The notes under the pieces are model-generated. The model worked only from the letters and a program-made list of their open reading frames with translations. It searched no databases and was not told the origin of the DNA. From JASFBA01 sp034433695 (GTDB lineage: Bacteria; Chloroflexota; Chloroflexia; DTKN01), in contig DAOUAK010000035.1 of the NCBI GenBank assembly GCA_034433695.1, positions 1 to 20,212 on the forward strand: DNA of 20,212 nucleotides, in the 5' to 3' direction. The position numbers and the translations under genes are program-made. Shown here piece after piece: positions 1 to 7,488 of the stretch (positions are counted from its first letter, which is position 1; the number at the start of each line of letters is the position of its first letter).

Positions 1-2
1 AA

Positions 3-1454
3 CTGGGGCCGACCTTTATCAAACTGGGGCAGATCCTCAGCACCCGCCCCGACCTCATCCCCCCCGCCTACGTCGCCGAACTGGCCCGCCTCCAGGACCG
101 GGTGGCCCCTTTCCCCTTCGCCCAGGTACGCCGACAGGTGGAAGGAGAATTGGGTGCTCCCCTGGAGCGGCTCTTTGCTACCTTTGGGGAGACTCCGCTG
201 GCCGCCGCTTCCCTTTCCCAGGTGCACGCCGCCACCCTGCCCACCGGCGAGGAAGTTGTGGTCAAGGTACAACGGCCGGGCATTCAGGAGGTCATCGCCC
301 TGGACCTGGACATCCTGCGCCGTCTGGCCAGGCTGCTGGAGCAAGGGCTTCCCCAGGCCGAACTGTACGACCCGTGCGGCATCGTGGAGGAATTCGCCTA
401 TACCCTGAACGGCGAACTGGACTTTGTTCGGGAGGGGCGTAACGCCGAGCGCTTCCGCCGCAACTTTTCCGACTTTCCCTATCTGTACATCCCGCGGGTC
501 TACTGGGAACGGAGCACCCGTCGGGTGTTGACGCTGGAGCGGGTGCGCGGCATCAAGATCGACGATATCGCCGGACTCGAAGCGGCCGGCCTGGACCGCC
601 ATCGGGTGGCCCTGCACGCCACCGAAGTGGTGATGCAGGAGGTCTTCGAGGACGGCTTCTTCCACGCCGACCCCCACCCGGGGAACTTTTTTGTGATGCC
701 GGGGGAGGTCATCGCGGCGATGGATTTCGGCATGGTCGGTCGGCTCTCGCGGAAGTTACGCGAAGAGTTGGTGCGCCTTCTGGCCGTAGCCGTGCGGCTG
801 GACACAGAGGGCCTGGTGGAGCAGTTGCTGCGGATGAGTCTGGTAGAACAGGGGGTGGACCGGGCCGGCCTGCGCCAGGACCTGGAGCACCTTCTGCAGC
901 GCTACGCCGGCCGGCCGCTCAAGGAGATCCACGCCCGCGAGATTATGGAGGAGGCCATGCCGATCGTCTTTCGTCGTCGCCTGCGCCTGCCCAACGAACT
1001 CTGGTTGCTGGGCAAGATGCTGGGAATGATGGAGGGGGTAGGACGGATGCTGGATCCCGATTTCGACCCCTTCACCGTGGCCCGGCCTTATGCCCGCCGT
1101 TTCCTGGAGGAGATGGTCTCTCCCGCGGCCCTGGGACGGCGGGCCGGCCGGAGTTTGGGCCGCTGGGGCGAACTCCTGATGGAAGTGCCGGAGCGGTTGC
1201 CTCGGGTGTTGGGGCGGCTGCGGGAAGGCGACCTCTCTCTGGGTTGGCAGGTACGCCGGACGGAACGGCCGCTGGAGGCCCTGAACCTCCTGGTTTCCCG
1301 TCTCTCGCTGGGTATCCTAGTCGCCGGCCTCCTCGTGGCCTCTGCCCTGCTCCTTCGGCCGTTGCTGGCGGCGGGGGCGTGGTGGGGATGGTTTCTCGTC
1401 GTCCTGGGCGGAGTGGTCTTGCTGGCCCTGGGGATGCTTCTTGGGAGAAGGTAA
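3..1454 (+). CDS. AarF/UbiB (ABC1) family protein kinase-like protein, 5' truncated by window edge
   Basis: The reading frame is open from the window edge; its first codons read LGPTFIKLGQ followed by LSTRPDLIP, the KxGQ region typical of the ABC1/AarF/UbiB family, so the gene begins upstream of the window. Further family marks are a nucleotide-binding lysine in VVVKVQRPG, the catalytic-loop motif HADPHPGNFF and the DFG-like AAMDFGMVG. About 60 C-terminal residues form two hydrophobic segments ending in LLGRR, the usual C-terminal membrane anchor of bacterial members. Members are atypical kinases or ATPases linked to isoprenoid quinone or lipid homeostasis; which substrate applies here cannot be told. 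It lies just upstream of the rpsB promoter and is probably a separate transcription unit. The family call is firm, the role is not. Confidence 0.93.
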   Translation: MGPTFIKLGQILSTRPDLIPPAYVAELARLQDRVAPFPFAQVRRQVEGELGAPLERLFATFGETPLAAASLSQVHAATLPTGEEVVVKVQRPGIQEVIALDLDILRRLARLLEQGLPQAELYDPCGIVEEFAYTLNGELDFVREGRNAERFRRNFSDFPYLYIPRVYWERSTRRVLTLERVRGIKIDDIAGLEAAGLDRHRVALHATEVVMQEVFEDGFFHADPHPGNFFVMPGEVIAAMDFGMVGRLSRKLREELVRLLAVAVRLDTEGLVEQLLRMSLVEQGVDRAGLRQDLEHLLQRYAGRPLKEIHAREIMEEAMPIVFRRRLRLPNELWLLGKMLGMMEGVGRMLDPDFDPFTVARPYARRFLEEMVSPAALGRRAGRSLGRWGELLMEVPERLPRVLGRLREGDLSLGWQVRRTERPLEALNLLVSRLSLGILVAGLLVASALLLRPLLAAGAWWGWFLVVLGGVVLLALGMLLGRR

Positions 1455-1501
1455 CTTCCGGCCGGCAAGTTGCAGTTTGCCGCCCGGACTCCGGTGGTAA
1501 G

Positions 1502-1530
1502 TTGTGCAAATAGCGAACCTGTGGTATACT
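1502..1530 (+). promoter_or_regulatory. Sigma70-type promoter of the rpsB operon
   Basis: A -35 hexamer TTGTGC (1502-1507) and a -10 hexamer TATACT (1525-1530) are separated by exactly 17 bases. A TG one base upstream of the -10 makes it an extended -10. It lies after the AarF-like gene and before the S2 leader, the expected place for the operon promoter. Start of transcription is inferred at about 1537. Confidence 0.75.
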
Positions 1531-1647
1531 ACGCGCTGCCGCTTCTGGTGCGGCAGGAACGATGCACGCCTCTGGACCGGTGGAGCCGTGCTCCCGGTGG
1601 GGGGTCCTCCCCGGGAAGAAAGAGGCGGAAGGATAACGGAGGAGGAT
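1531..1647 (+). promoter_or_regulatory. Structured 5' leader of rpsB mRNA
   Basis: About 110 untranslated bases lie between the promoter and the rpsB start. They contain a perfect 7-bp hairpin (CTGCCGC 1536-1542 with GCGGCAG 1550-1556, 7-base loop) and a second hairpin closed by CCCGG (1593-1597) and CCGGG (1611-1615). The Shine-Dalgarno GGAGGAGG follows at about 1638-1645. S2 leaders in other bacteria mediate autoregulation by S2; whether this one does is inference, as I do not recognise a described consensus. Confidence 0.4.
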
Positions 1648-2481
1648 ATGGTTACCGAACAGCGCGAACCGATCGTTACCATGAAGGCCCTCCTGGAGGC
1701 CGGATTGCACTTCGGTCACCAGACCCGGCGCTGGAACCCGAAGATGCGGCGTTACATCTTTGCCAAACGGGAGGGCATCCACATCATTGACCTCCAGAAG
1801 ACCCTGGTCAACCTGCGGCGGGCCTATGACTTCGTCGTGGAGGTGGCCGCCAGCGGGCGCAAGATCATCTTCGTCGGAACCAAGAAGCAGGCCCAGACGG
1901 CCATCGCCGAAGAGGCCACCCGCTGCGGGCAACCCTACGTCATCCATCGCTGGCTGGGCGGAACCCTCACCAACTTTGTTACCATCCGCAGCCGCCTGGA
2001 TTATCTGGAAGAACTGCTGGCGCGCAAGGAGAGCGGCGACCTGAACCGCCTGCCCAAGAAGGAGGCCAAGATTCTGGAGGAAAGGCTGGAAAAACTCCTG
2101 CGCGTCCTGGGCGGACTGCGCGGGCTGAACGAACTTCCCGGCGCTCTCTTTGTGGTGGATCCTCACCGGGAACACATTGCCGTGGACGAGGCCAACAAAC
2201 TGGAAATCCCGGTGGTGGCGATCGTGGACACCAACTGCGACCCCGACCTGATCCAGTACCCCATCCCCGGCAACGACGATGCCATCCGGGGCATCCGCCT
2301 GATCGCCGGGAAGATTGCCGATGCTGTCATCGAGGGGCAGAACCGTCGTGAGGCGCTGGGGCTGGAAGCCGCCATGGCGGCTCCGGCCATCCCGGCAATG
2401 ATGCTCCGGGGGAAGAAGGTGGAGGAAGAAGAGGAGGAAGAAGAGGAAATTGGGGAGGAGGAGGTTGAGGAGGAAGAGTAG
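1648..2481 (+). CDS. rpsB: 30S ribosomal protein S2
   Basis: S2 is a protein of the 30S subunit needed with S1 for mRNA loading. The sequence shows the standard S2 blocks: MKALLEAGLHFGHQTRRWNP near the N-terminus, then KREGIHIIDLQKT, FVGTKKQAQ, RWLGGTLTNF, PGALFVVDPHRE and IPVVAIVDTNCDP. The ATG at 1648 was chosen because it is preceded by GGAGGAGG and gives the family N-terminus; the frame is open further upstream but only through the untranslated leader. The 277-residue product is slightly long because of a C-terminal tail made almost only of glutamate, seen in some GC-rich and thermophilic lineages. It is the first gene of the rpsB-tsf-pyrH-frr-uppS-cdsA-dxr operon. Confidence 0.97.
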   Translation: MVTEQREPIVTMKALLEAGLHFGHQTRRWNPKMRRYIFAKREGIHIIDLQKTLVNLRRAYDFVVEVAASGRKIIFVGTKKQAQTAIAEEATRCGQPYVIHRWLGGTLTNFVTIRSRLDYLEELLARKESGDLNRLPKKEAKILEERLEKLLRVLGGLRGLNELPGALFVVDPHREHIAVDEANKLEIPVVAIVDTNCDPDLIQYPIPGNDDAIRGIRLIAGKIADAVIEGQNRREALGLEAAMAAPAIPAMMLRGKKVEEEEEEEEEIGEEEVEEEE

Positions 2482-2549
2482 ACGGGAACCCTCTATCCCC
2501 AACCGGCGACAGGTCGCGGCCAAGATGGCCGTAGAATAAGGAGGTATCG

Positions 2550-3140
2550 TTGGACATTCCGATCGAGATGATCAAGGAGTTGCGGGCCCGCACCGGGGCC
2601 GGCGTGCTGGACTGCCGCAAGGCCCTGACGGAGACACAGGGCGATATCGAAGCCGCGGTCCGCCTCCTGCGGGAACAGGGCCTGGCCGAGGCGGCCAAGC
2701 GGGCCGGCCGCGAGGCCCGCGAGGGACGCATCGAATGTTACGTCCACCACGGCAACCGTATCGCCGCCATGGTGGAATTGAACTGCGAAACCGATTTTGT
2801 GGCCCGTACCGAGGGCTTTATCCGCCTGGCCCACGAACTGGCCATGCAGGTTGCGGCCACCAATCCGCGCTTCCTTTCCAAGGAGGACGTGCCCGAGGAG
2901 GTGCTGGCGGAGGAACGGGCCATCTACCGCAGCCAGATCGAGGGAAACAAGCCACCCCAGGTCATCGAGCGGATCGTGGAGGGCAAACTGGGCAAATTCT
3001 ACGAGGAGGCCTGCCTTCTGGAACAGCCTTCCATCCGCGATCCGGAGCGCCGGGTCAAAGACCTGGTGAACGAACTGGCGGCCCAGGTAGGAGAAAACGT
3101 AGTCGTGCGGCGCTTTGTGCGCTTTGAACTGGGGGCGTGA
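2550..3140 (+). CDS. tsf: Elongation factor Ts (short form)
   Basis: EF-Ts is the guanine nucleotide exchange factor that regenerates EF-Tu-GTP. Residues 5-50 form the UBA-like N-terminal domain (EMIKELRARTGAGVLDCRKA), followed by the KRAGREAREG linker and the TDFVAR motif (81-86) that inserts into EF-Tu. The product is 196 residues, compared with about 280 in E. coli; it has a single core subdomain, as in Thermus-type EF-Ts, so it is complete rather than truncated. The start is TTG at 2550, supported by AAGGAGG at 2538-2544 with a 5-base spacer; no ATG gives the conserved N-terminus. It stops with TGA, which matters for the UGA argument elsewhere in the window. It lies 68 bases after rpsB, an order conserved across bacteria. 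Confidence 0.96.
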   Translation: MDIPIEMIKELRARTGAGVLDCRKALTETQGDIEAAVRLLREQGLAEAAKRAGREAREGRIECYVHHGNRIAAMVELNCETDFVARTEGFIRLAHELAMQVAATNPRFLSKEDVPEEVLAEERAIYRSQIEGNKPPQVIERIVEGKLGKFYEEACLLEQPSIRDPERRVKDLVNELAAQVGENVVVRRFVRFELGA

Positions 3141-3153
3141 TTCGCCTCTTTCA

Positions 3154-3189
3154 CCTCCTAACCTCTCCGCTGGAAGAGAGGTGGGGAGG
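3154..3189. repeat. REP-like inverted repeat between tsf and pyrH
   Basis: Nested perfect arms are visible: CCTCC (3154-3158) pairs with GGAGG (3185-3189), and ACCTCTC (3161-3167) pairs with GAGAGGT (3176-3182) around an 8-base loop, with 2-base internal loops between the two stems. The composition (CTAACCTCTCC then GGAAGAGAGG) resembles the intergenic palindromes often dispersed in Chloroflexota and other genomes; only this copy is in the window. The open frame running through it into pyrH is not read as coding. Confidence 0.55.
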
Positions 3190-3205
3190 GAAGCCGGGTG
3201 AACCC

Positions 3206-3970
3206 ATGGCCGAGCCCAAGTACCGGCGCATCCTGTTGAAGATGAGCGGGGAAGCCCTGATAGGCCGGGCTGGCTATGGCATCGACCCGCAGGTGGTGCA
3301 TTTTATTGCCGAGCAGATCGGCTCGGCGGTGCGCTATGGGGTCCAGGTCGCCGTGGTCATCGGCGGCGGAAATATCTGGCGGGGTATGGATGTCGCCGCC
3401 CAGGGCATGGATCGGGCCCAGGCCGACTACATGGGCATGCTGGCCACCGTCATCAACGCCCTGGCCCTCCAGGATGCCCTGGAGAAGCGGGGCATCTTCA
3501 CCCGCGTACAGACGGCCATCCGTATGGAGGCCGTAGCCGAGCCTTATATCCGCCGGCGGGCCATCCGCCACATGGAAAAGGGACGGGTGGTCATCCTGGC
3601 CGCCGGCACGGGTAACCCCTACTTTACCACCGACACGGCCGCCGCCCTGCGCGCCCTGGAGGTCGAAGCCGAGATCATCCTGATGGCCAAGAACGGCGTG
3701 GATGGCGTCTATGACGATGACCCCCGCCGCAACCCTCAGGCCCGCCGTTTCGACCGCCTGACTTACCTGGAGGCGATCAACCGCCGCCTCCAGGTGATGG
3801 ACTCGACCGCCCTGACGCTGTGTATGGATAACCACATGCCGATCATCGTCTTTGACGTGCAGGCGCCGGGGCAGATTGAACGCATCATCCTGGGCGAGCA
3901 GGTGGGCACCCTGATCTGCGGCGGTGAAGACGACCCCTATCCTTTGGGGAGATCGCGCAGCGAAGATTGA
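3206..3970 (+). CDS. pyrH: Uridylate (UMP) kinase
   Basis: PyrH phosphorylates UMP to UDP with ATP in pyrimidine nucleotide synthesis and belongs to the amino acid kinase fold. Visible motifs are the N-terminal LLKMSGEAL, the glycine-rich VAVVIGGGNIWRG, DYMGMLATVINALALQDALE, the LAAGTGNPYFTTDTAAALRA segment and KNGVDGVYDDDPR near the substrate site. From ATG 3206 the product is 254 residues, close to the usual 240 or so; the last 15 residues extend past the typical end. The frame stays open upstream but only through the palindromic repeat, which does not look like protein. The SD is weak: the nearest GGAGGG ends 15 bases before the ATG and lies inside the hairpin. It stops with TGA, 26 bases before frr. 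Confidence 0.96.
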   Translation: MAEPKYRRILLKMSGEALIGRAGYGIDPQVVHFIAEQIGSAVRYGVQVAVVIGGGNIWRGMDVAAQGMDRAQADYMGMLATVINALALQDALEKRGIFTRVQTAIRMEAVAEPYIRRRAIRHMEKGRVVILAAGTGNPYFTTDTAAALRALEVEAEIILMAKNGVDGVYDDDPRRNPQARRFDRLTYLEAINRRLQVMDSTALTLCMDNHMPIIVFDVQAPGQIERIILGEQVGTLICGGEDDPYPLGRSRSED

Positions 3971-3996
3971 ACGAGGATCGAGCACAGGAGGCAGCG

Positions 3997-4554
3997 ATGA
4001 TCGAAGAGTTCCTGAACGATGCCGAAACGCGCATGAAAAAGAGCGTCGAGGCCCTGCGGGAGGAACTGGTCACGCTGCGCACCGGTCGGGCCTCCCCGGC
4101 CCTGGTCGAACACCTGATGGTCAACTATTACGGTGTCCCCACGCCGCTCCTTCAGATTGCCGGCATCACCGCGCCGGAGCCGCGCCTGCTGGTGATCCAG
4201 CCCTGGGATATCAGCGCCCTGAAGGAGATCGAGCGGGCCATCCTGACCTCCGACCTGGGTCTGACGCCGACCACCGACGGCCGGGTGATCCGCCTGGCTA
4301 TCCCCTACCTGACCGAGGAGCGCCGGCGTGAACTGGTGAAGCGGGTCCGCCAGCGGGTCGAGGCCTGCAAAGTTGCCCTGCGCAACATCCGCCGCGATAC
4401 CATCGAGGACCTGGAAGAGGCCAAGAAGGAAAAACTCATCAGCGAGGACGACCTCTTCCGGGCCAAAGATGACCTTCAGGAACTGACCGAAAAGTACTAT
4501 GAAGCGGCCGAAAAGGTGGGAGAGGCCAAGGAAAAGGAGATTATGGAGGTGTAG
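3997..4554 (+). CDS. frr: Ribosome recycling factor
   Basis: RRF splits the post-termination ribosome together with EF-G. The 185-residue product has exactly the typical length. It shows the N-terminal helix EEFLNDAETRMKKSVEALRE, the LRTGRASPALVEHLMVNYYG motif, LLVIQPWD and the C-terminal RNIRRDTIEDLEEAKKEKLI helix region, in family order. The start ATG at 3997 is set by AGGAGG (3986-3991) with a 5-base spacer; the frame is open another 30 bases upstream with a TTG, but that start has no SD and overlaps pyrH. The gene follows pyrH closely, the common pyrH-frr pairing, and is probably cotranscribed from the rpsB promoter. Confidence 0.97.
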   Translation: MIEEFLNDAETRMKKSVEALREELVTLRTGRASPALVEHLMVNYYGVPTPLLQIAGITAPEPRLLVIQPWDISALKEIERAILTSDLGLTPTTDGRVIRLAIPYLTEERRRELVKRVRQRVEACKVALRNIRRDTIEDLEEAKKEKLISEDDLFRAKDDLQELTEKYYEAAEKVGEAKEKEIMEV

Positions 4555-4572
4555 GGGCGGCGGTTTCCCTTT

Positions 4573-4617
4573 CCCGATTTTCCGTAGAAAGGGCCGACAA
4601 CCCTTTTCGGGATTTTT
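4573..4617 (+). terminator. Possible attenuator or terminator between frr and uppS
   Basis: AAAGGG (4588-4593) pairs with CCCTTT (4601-4606) around a 7-base loop. CCCGA (4573-4577) can pair with TCGGG (4607-4611) outside it, and ATTTTT follows at 4612-4617. The 5' side has a 10-base bulge, so the structure is imperfect. It sits inside what looks like one operon, so partial attenuation fits better than full termination. Confidence 0.35.
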
Positions 4618-4641
4618 GGAAAAGCGCATGGTTCAGGACCT

Positions 4642-5382
4642 TTGAGCCCACGGAAAAAGTTTCCAGAGGCAACGTCCCAGGATATTGCCCGCCGGCCGCG
4701 GCACATCGGCATCATTATGGACGGAAACGGCCGATGGGCGCGGCGGCGCGGCCTGCCCCGGCTGGCCGGCCATCGGGCCGGCACCGAGAACATCCGCCGC
4801 ATTGTCGAAGCCTGCGTGGAGGAAGGCATCGAGATTCTGACCATTTACGCCTTCTCCACGGAGAACTGGTCCCGGCCGGCCGAGGAGGTACAAGGACTGC
4901 TTGGCCTCCTGAGCGAGGTGATTGAGCGGGAGACGGAGAACCTGCACCGAAACGGCGTGCAGGTACGGTATATCGGCCGGCTGGAGGGGCTGCCGGAGGA
5001 GTTGCAGCGCAAGATTTTGCAGGCCGTGGAACGTACCCGCGAAAACCAGCGGCTTATCCTGAACGTGGCCTTCAACTACGGCGGCCGGGCCGAGATCGTG
5101 GACGCCGCCCGCCGACTCGTGGCGGCGGGGATTCCTCCGGAGGAGGTGACGGAGGAGCGCTTCGCCGCCGCCCTCTATACGGCCGGCTGCCCCGACCCTG
5201 ACCTGATCATCCGCACGGCCGGGGAGATGCGCTTGAGCAACTTTCTCATCTGGCAGGCCGCCTACAGCGAATTCTACTCCACCCCGACCCTCTGGCCCGA
5301 TTTCGACCGGGAAGAATTGCGCCGGGCCATCGAGGCCTACGGAAAGCGGGTGCGCAAGTTCGGAGGACTGGAGGAGAGATGA
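4642..5382 (+). CDS. uppS: Undecaprenyl diphosphate synthase (cis-prenyltransferase)
   Basis: UppS condenses isopentenyl diphosphate onto farnesyl diphosphate to make the C55 lipid carrier for cell-wall glycans. The product has 246 residues, the family norm. Diagnostic motifs are HIGIIMDGNGRWA (catalytic Asp27), GHRAG, LTIYAFSTENWSRP, LNVAFNYGGRAEI and, near the end, IRTAGEMRLSNFLIWQAAY ending in SEFY. In the IRTAGE motif Ala replaces the more usual Gly. The start is TTG at 4642 with a poor SD (CAGGAC); an ATG at 4628 is in another frame and stops at once. It lies 87 bases after frr and before cdsA and dxr, linking isoprenoid, carrier lipid and phospholipid synthesis. It stops with TGA. Confidence 0.95.
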   Translation: MSPRKKFPEATSQDIARRPRHIGIIMDGNGRWARRRGLPRLAGHRAGTENIRRIVEACVEEGIEILTIYAFSTENWSRPAEEVQGLLGLLSEVIERETENLHRNGVQVRYIGRLEGLPEELQRKILQAVERTRENQRLILNVAFNYGGRAEIVDAARRLVAAGIPPEEVTEERFAAALYTAGCPDPDLIIRTAGEMRLSNFLIWQAAYSEFYSTPTLWPDFDREELRRAIEAYGKRVRKFGGLEER

Positions 5383-5420
5383 GCGCCTCCCGACAGGTGG
5401 TTGCCGGTTAGGAGGCTGTG

Positions 5421-6344
5421 GTGCTTCGCCTTCGGGTCCTCAGTGCCATCATCCTGATCCCCATTATTGTGGTCATCGTGGCCCTGGGGGAACCTTACCT
5501 GGCCCTCCTGGTGACCCTGGTGGCCGGGCTGGCCCTTCACGAGGCCTATGCCCTCTTTGGGGCGGCCGGCCTGAAGCCCGCGCACTGGGCCGGCTTCCTG
5601 AGCGCCCTCCTCTTTATCCTGGCGGCCCTGACCACTCCGGTCGAGAGCGGGTGCGGCTGCCTGGTACGCCTGCCGGGGATGGCCGAACTTCCGTTGCCCT
5701 GGACGCTCCCCGGCCACGTGGGCGTCGGCGGGGCGCTGGCCGGGGCCATCCTCCTCACCCTGGTCGGGCAACTCTTGAAGCGCGACCGCGAGGGGGCGAT
5801 GGCCTCCTGGGGGTTGACCCTTTCCGGCGCCCTCTACGTCTCCTGGCCTCTTTCCCACTTTATCCTGCTCCGGGAGGTGAACCGGCCGGACTTTTCCCCG
5901 GCCTTCTGGCAGGCCCTGGGAGGGCCGGCCCTGGGGCCGGGGTTCTGGTGGATCGTCGCCGTCCTGGCCCTGGTCTGGCTCTGCGATACGGCAGCCTACT
6001 TCGTCGGGGTGCGCTGGGGGCGGCATAAGATGAGTCCCTACCTGAGCCCGAAGAAGAGTTGGGAGGGAGCGGCAGCCGGCCTGCTCACCTCCATTGCCGT
6101 GGCGCTGGGACTGGTGCCGCTCCTGGGGTTGCCCCTTTCTTACCCTTGGACTGCCGTCCTGGGGCTGCTGGTGGGAACCGTGGGACAGGTGGGGGATCTG
6201 GCGGAGTCGCTCCTCAAGCGGCAGGCCGGGGTGAAGGACTCCGGCCGGCTCATCCCCGGGCACGGGGGAATGCTCGACCGGGTGGACAGCCTCCTCTTCG
6301 TGGCCCCGGCGGTCTACTATTTCCTGGTCGCGGTGCTCCGATGA
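5421..6344 (+). CDS. cdsA: Phosphatidate cytidylyltransferase (CDP-diglyceride synthase)
   Basis: CdsA is an integral membrane enzyme converting phosphatidic acid and CTP to CDP-diacylglycerol, the precursor of phospholipids. The product of about 307 residues is mostly hydrophobic, with some eight membrane segments. The C-terminal family signature is clear: SLLKRQAGVKDSGRLIPGHG followed by GMLDRVDSLLF. Two adjacent GTG codons (5418 and 5421) can start it; 5421 was chosen because AGGAGG at 5410-5415 then has a 5-base spacer instead of 2. The middle carries a loop with CGC (ESGCGCLVRLPG) that I do not associate with the family core. Its TGA overlaps the dxr ATG as ATGA, so the two are translationally coupled. 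Confidence 0.94.
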   Translation: MLRLRVLSAIILIPIIVVIVALGEPYLALLVTLVAGLALHEAYALFGAAGLKPAHWAGFLSALLFILAALTTPVESGCGCLVRLPGMAELPLPWTLPGHVGVGGALAGAILLTLVGQLLKRDREGAMASWGLTLSGALYVSWPLSHFILLREVNRPDFSPAFWQALGGPALGPGFWWIVAVLALVWLCDTAAYFVGVRWGRHKMSPYLSPKKSWEGAAAGLLTSIAVALGLVPLLGLPLSYPWTAVLGLLVGTVGQVGDLAESLLKRQAGVKDSGRLIPGHGGMLDRVDSLLFVAPAVYYFLVAVLR

Positions 6345-7468
6345 AACGCCTGGCCATCCTGGGCAGCACCGGCTCCATCGGCCGGCAGACGCTGGAGGTG
6401 GTGGCGGCCAACCCCGACCGCTTTTCCGTCTACGCCCTGGCCGCCGGCCGCGACGTGGAGGCGCTGCGCCGACAGGTGGAGGCGTTTCGGCCGGCCCTGG
6501 CCGGCCTGGGAAGCACCGATGTCGAGGCCAGGGATTTCCCCGTCCCCCTGCTGCGCGGCGAGGAGGGGCTGGTGGCGCTGGCCACGGCTCCCGAGGTGGA
6601 CCTGGTGGTGGTGGCGACGAGCGGAGCGGCCGGCCTGGCCCCCACCCTGGCCGCCATCCGGGCCCGGAAGGAAATTGCCCTGGCCAACAAAGAGGTCCTG
6701 GTGATGGCCGGGGAGATCGTCGCCGCCGAAGCCCGCGCCTGCGGAGTGATGCTGCGGCCGGTGGATAGCGAACACAGCGCCATCTGGCAGTGCCTCCAGG
6801 GGGAATCGCCGGCGGCGGTGGAGCGCCTCATCCTGACCGCCTCCGGCGGCCCCTTTCGTACCTGGCCGAAGGAACGATTGGCCGACGTTACCCCGCAGGA
6901 GGCCCTTTCGCACCCCGTCTGGAAGATGGGGCCCAAAATTACGGTGGACTCGGCCACCCTCTTCAACAAGGGGCTGGAGGTGATCGAGGCCCATCACCTC
7001 TTCGGTGTGCCCTATGAACGCATCGAGGTGGTGGTGCACCCGCAGAGCATCGTCCACTCCCTGGTCGAGTTCTGCGACGGCTCGATCAAGGCCCAACTGG
7101 GTTTTCCTGATATGCGCCTGCCGATTCAATATGCCCTGGGGTATCCGGAACGCCTTCCGCACCGCTATACGGCGGTCCGGTGGCCGGAAGTCGGCCCGTT
7201 GAGTTTTGAGCCGGTGGACGAGGAGCGTTTCCCCTGCCTGCGCCTGGCGCGGGAGGCCGGCCGGGCCGGAAAGACCTACCCGGCGGTGCTCTCGGCGGCC
7301 GATGAGGTGGCGGTGGCGCTTTTCCTGGACGGGCGCATCGGTTTTCTGGACATCCCCCGGCTCATCGCCGGAGCGCTGGAGGCCCACCGGCCGGCCGATT
7401 CGGTGGACCTACTTTCCATCTACGCCGCCGATGCCTGGGCGCGAGATTGGGTGGAAGAGCACCGCTGA
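6341..7468 (+). CDS. dxr: 1-deoxy-D-xylulose-5-phosphate reductoisomerase
   Basis: Dxr makes 2-C-methyl-D-erythritol 4-phosphate from DXP with NADPH, the committed step of the MEP isoprenoid pathway that feeds UppS. The 375-residue product has the NADPH-binding GSTGSIG (8-14), ALANKEVLVMAG, the metal ligands in DSEHSA (Asp142, Glu144) and Glu213 in NKGLEVIEA, and the HPQSIVHSLVEFCDGS and QLGFPDMRLPIQYAL blocks. The ATG at 6341 overlaps the cdsA stop. The frame is open far upstream, but that part only shadows cdsA. It is the last plus-strand gene of the operon and ends with TGA, converging with the FAD gene after 20 bases and no visible terminator. Confidence 0.97.
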   Translation: MKRLAILGSTGSIGRQTLEVVAANPDRFSVYALAAGRDVEALRRQVEAFRPALAGLGSTDVEARDFPVPLLRGEEGLVALATAPEVDLVVVATSGAAGLAPTLAAIRARKEIALANKEVLVMAGEIVAAEARACGVMLRPVDSEHSAIWQCLQGESPAAVERLILTASGGPFRTWPKERLADVTPQEALSHPVWKMGPKITVDSATLFNKGLEVIEAHHLFGVPYERIEVVVHPQSIVHSLVEFCDGSIKAQLGFPDMRLPIQYALGYPERLPHRYTAVRWPEVGPLSFEPVDEERFPCLRLAREAGRAGKTYPAVLSAADEVAVALFLDGRIGFLDIPRLIAGALEAHRPADSVDLLSIYAADAWARDWVEEHR

Positions 7469-7488
7469 ACGAGGGTCCCGGCCTGAAT

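Noticed and set aside
1453..1471. Terminator after the AarF-like gene
   Set aside because: AACTT and AAGTT can pair around a GC-rich core, but there is no T-run and the stem is short and bulged.
1072..2523. Long minus-strand open frame opposite rpsB
   Set aside because: It is antisense to the well-supported S2 gene and its translation is low-complexity and His/Gly/Pro rich; a GC-bias shadow.
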